From: an uncultured beta proteobacterium | GTDB lineage: Bacteria; Pseudomonadota; Gammaproteobacteria; Burkholderiales; Burkholderiaceae_C | Direction: 5' to 3' | NCBI GenBank assembly: GCA_903958915.1 | Contig: CAJBVC010000077.1 | Location: forward strand, 1 to 10,629 | DNA length: 10,629 nucleotides | Part shown: positions 5,915 through 10,629 of the stretch, piece by piece | Layout: each line of letters starts with the position of its first letter | Numbering within the stretch: position 1 is the first letter of the stretch | The notes under the pieces: model-generated | What the model was told of the DNA's origin: nothing | Database searches by the model: none | Seen by the model: only the letters and a program-made list of their open reading frames with translations | Made by a program: the position numbers and the translations under genes

Positions 5915-6604
5915 TTACTTCTTGGCGGGAGCCTTGGCAGCGGGCGCTGCCTTGCCAGCAGGAGCCTTGCCTGCGGCAGGCGCCTTGCCTGCAGGAGCAG
6001 CGGCAGCCGGGGCGGCAGCATCTGCGCCTTCGGCAGCGACTTCGCCAGCGGAAATAACCACCACCGACACCACCACCGGGTTCTTTTTGCCGTGGGTGAC
6101 AGCGGTCACACCCTTGGGCAGCGGGATGTCGTTAAGAAGCAGTGAGACGCCTTTCTTCAGCTTGCTCAGGTCCACCGCGATGAACTCGGGCAGGTCGGCC
6201 GGCAGACACAACACGTTGATTTCGGTCATCACGTGGTTGGCGATACAGCCTTCGGTCTTGACCGCAGGAGACAACTCGTCGCCGCTGAAGTGCAATGGCA
6301 CCTTCATGTGCAACTTGGTGGTGGCATCCACGCGCTGGAAGTCAATGTGCAGAATCTGCTGCTTGAACGGGTGCATCTGGAAGTCACGCAGCAGCACTTT
6401 TTGCTCTTTGCCGTTGATCTCCATGTCCAGCACGGATGCATGGAACGCTTCTTTCTTGATGGTGTGCCACAGAGCGTTGTGGTCCAACTCGATCAGCAGG
6501 GGCTCACCACCGCCATAAACGATTCCCGGTGTGCGACCGGTGACGCGGAGACGGCGGCTCGCACCCGTTCCCTGCTTAGCGCGCTCAAAAGCGACAAATT
6601 TCAT
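5915..6604 (-). CDS. rplY: Large ribosomal subunit protein bL25 (CTC-type, with Ala/Lys-rich tail)
   Basis: 229 residues, the long (general stress protein CTC) form of bL25, which binds 5S rRNA in the 50S subunit. The L25 domain (about 1-90) starts [20 protein letters not shown] and continues with [13 protein letters not shown], then a beta-barrel C-terminal domain (about 95-185). The last 35-40 residues are low in complexity, Ala/Pro/Lys-rich with repeats of the GKAPA type, a feature seen in many Burkholderiales homologues. Eight additional in-frame codons upstream are not used: MKF is the family start and TTGGAG (6611-6616) lies six bases before it. The gene follows prs by 98 bases, which include a probable prs terminator, and has its own strong terminator (5864-5892), so it may be an independent unit. 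Confidence 0.95.
   Translation of the reverse strand: MKFVAFERAKQGTGASRRLRVTGRTPGIVYGGGEPLLIELDHNALWHTIKKEAFHASVLDMEINGKEQKVLLRDFQMHPFKQQILHIDFQRVDATTKLHMKVPLHFSGDELSPAVKTEGCIANHVMTEINVLCLPADLPEFIAVDLSKLKKGVSLLLNDIPLPKGVTAVTHGKKNPVVVSVVVISAGEVAAEGADAAAPAAAAPAGKAPAAGKAPAGKAAPAAKAPAKK
5958..5992. repeat. Tandem 18-bp repeat encoding the GKAPA tail of bL25
   Basis: The 17-base unit GCAGGAGCCTTGCCTGC (5958-5974) recurs at 5976-5992 with a single base difference, giving an 18-base period (six codons). It encodes repeated Gly-Lys-Ala-Pro-Ala units in the bL25 tail, and looser copies flank it. Such in-frame repeats may vary in number between strains. Confidence 0.7.
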
Positions 6605-6651
6605 AAAGTACTCCAATAGGAAGTCCACCGCGACCAGTGTGACTCCGGTTT

Positions 6652-6685
6652 AAAAAAGACACCACCGGCCGAAATGCCAGGGCGC
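6652..6685 (-). terminator. Probable intrinsic terminator of prs
   Basis: On the minus strand GCGCCCTGGC (6685-6676) can pair with GCCGG-t-GGTGT (6669-6659) around a six-base loop. The stem has ten pairs, three of them G-U, and one bulged T, and is followed by C and six T (complement of 6652-6657). It lies 17 bases after the prs stop. The T run is clear; the stem is imperfect, so this is a moderate call. Confidence 0.5.
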
Positions 6686-6702
6686 CTACTGATGTTTTCG
6701 GG

Positions 6703-7680
6703 TCAGAACAGGTTGTCTTGATCCGAGAACAAACGCATGACCGACTCTCCCTTGGCGATGCGCATGATCGTTTCAGCGATCAGCGGAGCCACGGAAAGCT
6801 GGCGAATTTTTTGACAATTCCGGGCCGCTGCCGACAACGGAATCGTGTTCGTCACCACCACCTCGTCGAGTGCACCACCATTGGTAATGCGCTCAATGGC
6901 GGGACCAGAAAATATGGGGTGCGTGCAATAGGCATAGACCTGCTTGGCACCACGTTCCTTCAGCACTTCAGCCGCCTTCACCAGGGTGCCGGCGGTGTCG
7001 ATCATGTCGTCCATGATCACGCAGTTGCGACCATCGATCTCACCAATCACGTGCATCACTTCGCTCACATTGGCACGCGGACGGCGTTTGTCAATGATGG
7101 CCAGATCGCAGTCGAGTTGCTTGGCCAATGCGCGGGCACGAACCACGCCGCCCACATCGGGCGACACCACAATCAGGTCTTCGTACTTCTTTTGCCGCAC
7201 ATCGCCCAGCAGCACCGGCGACGCATAGATGTTGTCCACCGGGATGTCAAAGAATCCCTGAATCTGGTCGGCATGCAGGTCCATCGTCAGAACGCGGGCC
7301 ACACCCACGGCCTGCAGCATGTTGGCCACTACTTTGGCCGTAATGGGAACCCGGGTGGAGCGGGGACGGCGGTCTTGCCGGGCATAGCCAAAATACGGAA
7401 TAACTGCACTGATGCGCTCGGCCGAGGCGCGTTTGAGCGCGTCCACCATGATCAGCAGTTCCATCAGATTGTCGTTGGTGGGAGCGCAGGTGCTCTGCAC
7501 CACGAACACGTCGCGGGCCCGGACGTTCTGGTTGATCTCTACCGTGACTTCGCCATCCGAAAAGCGGCCTACGTTGGCAGCTCCGAGCGAAATCCCCAAG
7601 TGCTCGGCAATATCCGCAGCCAACCCAGGATTGGCATTGCCGGTAAAAACCATGAAATCGGGGGGTAACGGTGCCTGCAT
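6703..7680 (-). CDS. prs: Ribose-phosphate pyrophosphokinase (PRPP synthetase)
   Basis: 325 residues (E. coli Prs has 315). Prs makes PRPP from ribose 5-phosphate and ATP, the precursor for nucleotide, histidine, tryptophan and NAD synthesis; it is a cytosolic hexamer. Visible motifs are [12 protein letters not shown] (38-49), the ATP-site region [13 protein letters not shown] (101-113), [12 protein letters not shown] (134-145) with H136, the flexible loop DKRRP (197-201) and the PRPP/ribose-phosphate loop DDMIDTAGT (224-232). The open frame runs 40 codons further upstream, but that part is the complement of the tRNA gene; the ATG at 7680 ([10 protein letters not shown]) gives the expected N-terminus, though a Met at residue 10 is also possible. 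Only a weak Shine-Dalgarno (GGA) precedes it. It lies 77 bases downstream of tRNA-Gln without a terminator between. Confidence 0.97.
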   Translation of the reverse strand: MQAPLPPDFMVFTGNANPGLAADIAEHLGISLGAANVGRFSDGEVTVEINQNVRARDVFVVQSTCAPTNDNLMELLIMVDALKRASAERISAVIPYFGYARQDRRPRSTRVPITAKVVANMLQAVGVARVLTMDLHADQIQGFFDIPVDNIYASPVLLGDVRQKKYEDLIVVSPDVGGVVRARALAKQLDCDLAIIDKRRPRANVSEVMHVIGEIDGRNCVIMDDMIDTAGTLVKAAEVLKERGAKQVYAYCTHPIFSGPAIERITNGGALDEVVVTNTIPLSAAARNCQKIRQLSVAPLIAETIMRIAKGESVMRLFSDQDNLF

Positions 7681-7757
7681 TTGCGTTCCAGCGATGAGAT
7701 GAGGTCTAACTCTGTGTATTGCACTTGCTGCGCCCGAGACATCCCGAACAGCAGATT

Positions 7758-7834
7758 TGGCAGGGGAGGAAGGATTCGAACCTTCGCATGCTGGAATCAA
7801 AATCCAGTGCCTTAACCAACTTGGCGACTCCCCT
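7758..7834 (-). tRNA. tRNA-Gln (anticodon UUG)
   Basis: A full cloverleaf can be drawn on the minus strand: acceptor AGGGGAG (7834-7828) pairs with CTCCCCT (7768-7762), the D arm contains AAGTTGGTTAA, the anticodon stem CTGGA/TCCAG encloses the loop TTTTGAT with anticodon TTG, and the T arm is GAAGG-TTCGAAT-CCTTC. The discriminator base is G and CCA is encoded (7760-7758). The gene lies 14 bases after the ispE stop and 77 bases before prs with no visible terminator, so it is probably cut from an ispE-tRNA-prs transcript or has its own promoter inside ispE. Confidence 0.97.
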
Positions 7835-7848
7835 ACACGGGTTGGCAG

Positions 7849-8742
7849 CTAATCGCTACCCACCGATAAACCATCGCTGGCTGCCCAACCCCAAAGCGGA
7901 TGAACAGCCACGCTGCTGCAAACTTTCGCCTCAAAGCCAGCCGGCACCGAATCCAGGCCCGACCATCTCAGTGAACCAACGCCCTGCTGCACAAGCGCAA
8001 ATACTGCGCTTCCAGACCCTGTCATGCGGCCTTTCAACCCCTGTGATTCAAGCCAATCGATAGCCTGTGAAACGCCAGGGCACAGTTTTTGCGCAACGGC
8101 TTGCAAGTCGTTCCTGCCAAACCCCAAAGGGTTAATGAACGCGTTCGCAGCGAAGCCTGAAATTATAGCAGGCTCAGAATCGCGTTTCAACGCAGGGTCG
8201 TTGAAAATCAGGCGGGTTTCCAGCCCAGCGTCGGGCTTGACGACGACAAATTGGGCGTCAGGCAGGTCCACCGGCGTGATCTTCTCGCCAATTCCTTCCA
8301 CCCAACCGTGTCGCCCGGTCAGGAAAAAGGGTACGTCAGCGCCCAGTCCCAATCCAAGGCGGGCCAATGCTGACACCGGCCATTGGAGATTCCATAGGCG
8401 GTTCAGCGCCAGCAGGGTGGACGCAGCGTCAGACGAGCCGCCGCCCATTCCAGCCTGGGCGGGTACCGATTTGTGAATGCCAATGTGCACGCCTTGCGTG
8501 CCGCCGCATGCGTGCTGCAATGCACGTGCGGCTCGAACCACAAGGTCGTCGGCTGGCAGCTTCCAGCCCAGGTCTTCGCGGCTAATCACACCATCTGGGC
8601 GCACGGAAAAATGCAGGGTGTCGCACCAGTCGATCAGCATGAACACCGATTGAATCAGGTGGTAGCCGTCCGCTCGTCTACCCGTGATGTGCAGAAAGAG
8701 GTTGAGCTTGGCAGGGGCCGGGACGTCGTAGAGCGACTGCAT
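7849..8742 (-). CDS. ispE: 4-diphosphocytidyl-2-C-methyl-D-erythritol kinase
   Basis: 297 residues. IspE phosphorylates CDP-methylerythritol at the 2-hydroxyl with ATP in the MEP pathway to isopentenyl diphosphate. The GHMP-kinase fold is shown by PAPAKLNLFLHITGRR (8-23) with the catalytic-site K12 and DGYH (25-28), the glycine-rich ATP loop PAQAGMGGGSSDAA (94-107), GADVPFF (134-140) with the catalytic D136, and MTGSGSAVFAL (240-250), the third GHMP motif. The frame is open for 27 more codons upstream, but these overlap lolB and lack family similarity; MQSLYDVPAPAKLNL is the normal N-terminus. No Shine-Dalgarno sequence is visible before the ATG, and only 19 bases separate it from the lolB stop, so translation may be coupled. 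lolB-ispE adjacency is typical of betaproteobacteria. Confidence 0.96.
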   Translation of the reverse strand: MQSLYDVPAPAKLNLFLHITGRRADGYHLIQSVFMLIDWCDTLHFSVRPDGVISREDLGWKLPADDLVVRAARALQHACGGTQGVHIGIHKSVPAQAGMGGGSSDAASTLLALNRLWNLQWPVSALARLGLGLGADVPFFLTGRHGWVEGIGEKITPVDLPDAQFVVVKPDAGLETRLIFNDPALKRDSEPAIISGFAANAFINPLGFGRNDLQAVAQKLCPGVSQAIDWLESQGLKGRMTGSGSAVFALVQQGVGSLRWSGLDSVPAGFEAKVCSSVAVHPLWGWAASDGLSVGSD

Positions 8743-8761
8743 GGCGCAATTATCGACGCGG

Positions 8762-9256
8762 TTAACGTTCCAGCACGATCTTGAGCTCAGCGACCGGCTC
8801 AGGAGAAAATCGATGGGCAGCAAGGCGCCCCGTGCCGAGGTCTTGCAGATCCACGGTCCAGCCAGGGCTTTGGGACGGGATTCCTTCCAACCACGTAAAC
8901 AGGCTCAACACCGGAAGCTCTGTTCCGGTCAGGTGGCGGGTCAATGCATCCAGCGAATCGAAACGCTGGACCTGTACGCCCACTTGCAAGGTGGCTTCCT
9001 GGGGGGTCCACTGGATGCGGGCCAGGGTGGTCCCTAAGGTGCTGGTGAGCACCAGACTGCCATTTTCAACGCTACCCTGTAATTCGAACGGGGCCGACAA
9101 AGTTTGCACTGGATCGGAGTGCACCTTGACAAACAGGCGACCGGACCACTGTGGCGTTCGAGAGTCAAAAGTGCCCGGAGCGCTTGTCAGCTGAGCGCAA
9201 CCAGCTATAAAAAAAAGAGCAAATGCAGTCGCCCACCAGAGCATGCGGATGTGCAT
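8762..9256 (-). CDS. lolB: Outer-membrane lipoprotein insertion protein LolB
   Basis: 164 residues from the ATG. LolB is the outer-membrane lipoprotein that takes lipoproteins from LolA and inserts them into the outer membrane. The N-terminus has a hydrophobic signal ending in a lipobox, IAGC, with the acylated cysteine at residue 20. The mature part has the LolB pattern W-S-G-R-L (about 37-41), a beta-rich half-barrel with LTSTLGTTLARIQW, and LFTWLEGIP near residues 119-127. It is shorter than E. coli LolB (207 residues), so similarity is at the level of pattern; position before ispE and after the TPR gene strengthens the call. The ATG is two bases after the TPR stop. An in-frame TTG at 9262 would overlap that stop and is the less likely start. 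Confidence 0.87.
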   Translation of the reverse strand: MHIRMLWWATAFALFFIAGCAQLTSAPGTFDSRTPQWSGRLFVKVHSDPVQTLSAPFELQGSVENGSLVLTSTLGTTLARIQWTPQEATLQVGVQVQRFDSLDALTRHLTGTELPVLSLFTWLEGIPSQSPGWTVDLQDLGTGRLAAHRFSPEPVAELKIVLER

Positions 9257-9258
9257 GG

Positions 9259-10629
9259 TCAAAGCTTGCCTTGCAGGCGCCTGGTGGTTTCCAGCAGGGT
9301 CTCGTTATCCGGGTTGATTTCTGCCGCTTTTTTCCAGACCGCGAGTGCTTTGTCGCGCTGGCCGAGTGTCCAGAGAACTTCCCCCATGTGGGCTGCGATT
9401 TCAGCGTCCGGACGTTTTTGGAAAGCTGTCTGCAGCAGTCGCAGGGCCTCGTCGAATCTCCCTGAGCGAAACTCGACCCAACCCAGGCTGTCGACAATGA
9501 AGGGATCGTCCGGGGCGAATTCCAACGCCTTGGTGATGAGTTGGCGGGCCTCGTCCAGGCGCACATTGCGCTCTGCCAATGAAAACCCCAGGGCGTTGTA
9601 CGCATGGTGGTAGTCGGGTTTGGCTGCAATCAGGCGGCGCAGCAAACGCTCCATTTCTTCTGCACGACCCAGTTTTTCTGCAAGCATTGCCTGGTCGTAC
9701 AGCAGTTCGCTGTCCTGAGGGAACTGCACGATTGCCTCTGCCAGGCGCTGGTAGGCCTGCGCATAGAGCTTGTAATCGCGCAGCAATTGCACCTCCGCAC
9801 TGATTTTGGTGCGCTCGTCTTCCGGCTGCACTTCGGGCGCAGAGCGAATCAGTTTGCGCGCTTCGTCCATTTTTCCCTGGCGTGCAAGCAAAGAGGCGCT
9901 GCGCACAGTGACGCGCAAGGCATCTTTCGGGTTCTGGATACGATCAAGGTACTTTTGCGCCGAGTCAAAGTTGCGTGACTGTTCCGCCAATTGCGACAGC
10001 AGCAAATAGGCCTGCACCAGGCCGCGCCCCATTTCCCTGGACTCTGAGGCAACTGTGTCGATGGTCGGGTGCAATGCGACATAGGCCAGCAGGGATGCCT
10101 CTGCCTGCGCCAGCTTTTGGGTCTGAAATTCGAGAGAACCCTGCACCAGCCAGCCGTCTGTGAAGTTCGGCGCTTCTCTCGTAACGATTTGCACCTGATC
10201 GTAGGCATCGACGAAGCGTTGTGCATCCAGCAAATTGCGTACGTACGCCATTCGCAACTCGGGTGAGACTTTGCCTTCCAGAAACTTGCGCGCAAATTCC
10301 TCTGCGATGGGCAGCTTCGGTCCCATCATGGCCAGCGCCAGAAAGGCCGGTTCTTCGGCCTTGGGGTTCAGTGCCGCTGCCCGATACGCCGCTTGCATGG
10401 CGCCTTCGGAGTCTGCGGCTTGAAATCGCAGCAGGCCCAACGTCGACCAGGCAGTCGGCCCCGTGGCGGCATTGGATAGTTCTGCAGTCAGGGCAGACTG
10501 CACCACGCTGGCTACCTGCTTCTTGTCGGTTGCCCGGTTCAGGTAACGCGGGAGTTGGCTGATCGCCGCGATGCGATCGGGCTCAGGCAATAACGCAAGG
10601 TGACGTTTGATAGGTTCCTGAACATCGGC
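9259..10629 (-). CDS. Tetratricopeptide-repeat protein (5' end outside the window)
   Basis: 456 residues are visible and the frame is open to the right edge, so the N-terminus, where homologues carry an export signal, is missing; the TTG at 10590 is an internal leucine and not the start. The protein is almost wholly alpha-helical TPR. Three clear repeats are at visible residues 341-374 (AYNALGFSLAERN...), 376-408 (DSLGWVEFRSGRFDEAL...) and 410-443 (MGEVLWTLGQRDKAL...), with more diverged repeats before them. TPRs are protein-protein interaction scaffolds; the partner is unknown. It is immediately upstream of lolB (stop and start two bases apart), so the two are surely co-transcribed. Its conserved place suggests a part in envelope or lipoprotein biogenesis, but that is inference. 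Confidence 0.93.
   Translation of the reverse strand, partial: ADVQEPIKRHLALLPEPDRIAAISQLPRYLNRATDKKQVASVVQSALTAELSNAATGPTAWSTLGLLRFQAADSEGAMQAAYRAAALNPKAEEPAFLALAMMGPKLPIAEEFARKFLEGKVSPELRMAYVRNLLDAQRFVDAYDQVQIVTREAPNFTDGWLVQGSLEFQTQKLAQAEASLLAYVALHPTIDTVASESREMGRGLVQAYLLLSQLAEQSRNFDSAQKYLDRIQNPKDALRVTVRSASLLARQGKMDEARKLIRSAPEVQPEDERTKISAEVQLLRDYKLYAQAYQRLAEAIVQFPQDSELLYDQAMLAEKLGRAEEMERLLRRLIAAKPDYHHAYNALGFSLAERNVRLDEARQLITKALEFAPDDPFIVDSLGWVEFRSGRFDEALRLLQTAFQKRPDAEIAAHMGEVLWTLGQRDKALAVWKKAAEINPDNETLLETTRRLQGKL

Noticed and set aside
6623..6643. Weak hairpin (GTCCAC with GTG-t-GAC) in the rplY leader, considered as a bL25 autoregulatory site
   Set aside because: Only six pairs with a bulge and an eight-base loop; there is no established bL25 leader motif to compare with.
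7681..7800. N-terminal extension of prs
   Set aside because: The extra residues are encoded by part of the tRNA-Gln gene; Prs homology begins after the ATG at 7680.
8743..8823. Upstream extension of ispE into lolB
   Set aside because: The extra 27 codons overlap lolB in another frame and lack the GHMP-kinase N-terminal pattern.
9257..9262. TTG start for lolB overlapping the TPR stop
   Set aside because: The ATG two codons downstream is a stronger start and leaves a normal-length lipoprotein signal.

Overview
The window reads as an ordinary chromosomal segment of a betaproteobacterium, most likely order Burkholderiales and probably family Comamonadaceae (Rhodoferax/Polaromonas-like). This placement is inferred from gene order (TPR protein-lolB-ispE-tRNA-Gln-prs-rplY-pth on one strand; rsmD-coaD-ferredoxin on the other), the GC-rich composition and the protein sequences. 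No search was run. I see no mobile element, CRISPR array, rRNA or prophage gene.

Layout. (1) 1-2576, minus strand: a periplasmic two-gene module, a small monohaem cytochrome c and a flavocytochrome-c-type sulfide dehydrogenase flavoprotein, followed 39 bases later by ftsY, which runs off the left edge. A long inverted repeat (871-909) covers the ftsY start codon. (2) 2577-2730: divergent intergenic region, AT-rich on its left side. (3) 2731-4662, plus strand: rsmD, coaD (4-base overlap), a universal stress protein and an AlvinFd/YfhL-type 2[4Fe-4S] ferredoxin, tightly packed. (4) 4681-10629, minus strand, read from right to left: a TPR protein (its 5' end lies outside the window), lolB, ispE, tRNA-Gln(UUG), prs, a probable terminator, rplY, a very clear UUCG-loop terminator, pth, and a small secreted DUF4124 protein.

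How the genes relate. Most are housekeeping: membrane protein targeting (FtsY), 16S rRNA methylation (RsmD), CoA synthesis (CoaD), isoprenoid precursors (IspE), outer-membrane lipoprotein insertion (LolB), PRPP supply (Prs), ribosomal protein bL25 and peptidyl-tRNA recycling (Pth). The accessory part is the sulfide dehydrogenase pair lodged between ftsY and rsmD. Its flavoprotein carries both a twin-arginine motif and a lipobox, so it is predicted to be an exported, lipid-anchored enzyme.

The observations most worth a second look are the start-codon hairpin at ftsY, the Tat-lipoprotein form of the FccB-like protein, and a perfect 14-bp palindrome just upstream of pth. I found no clearly undescribed system.
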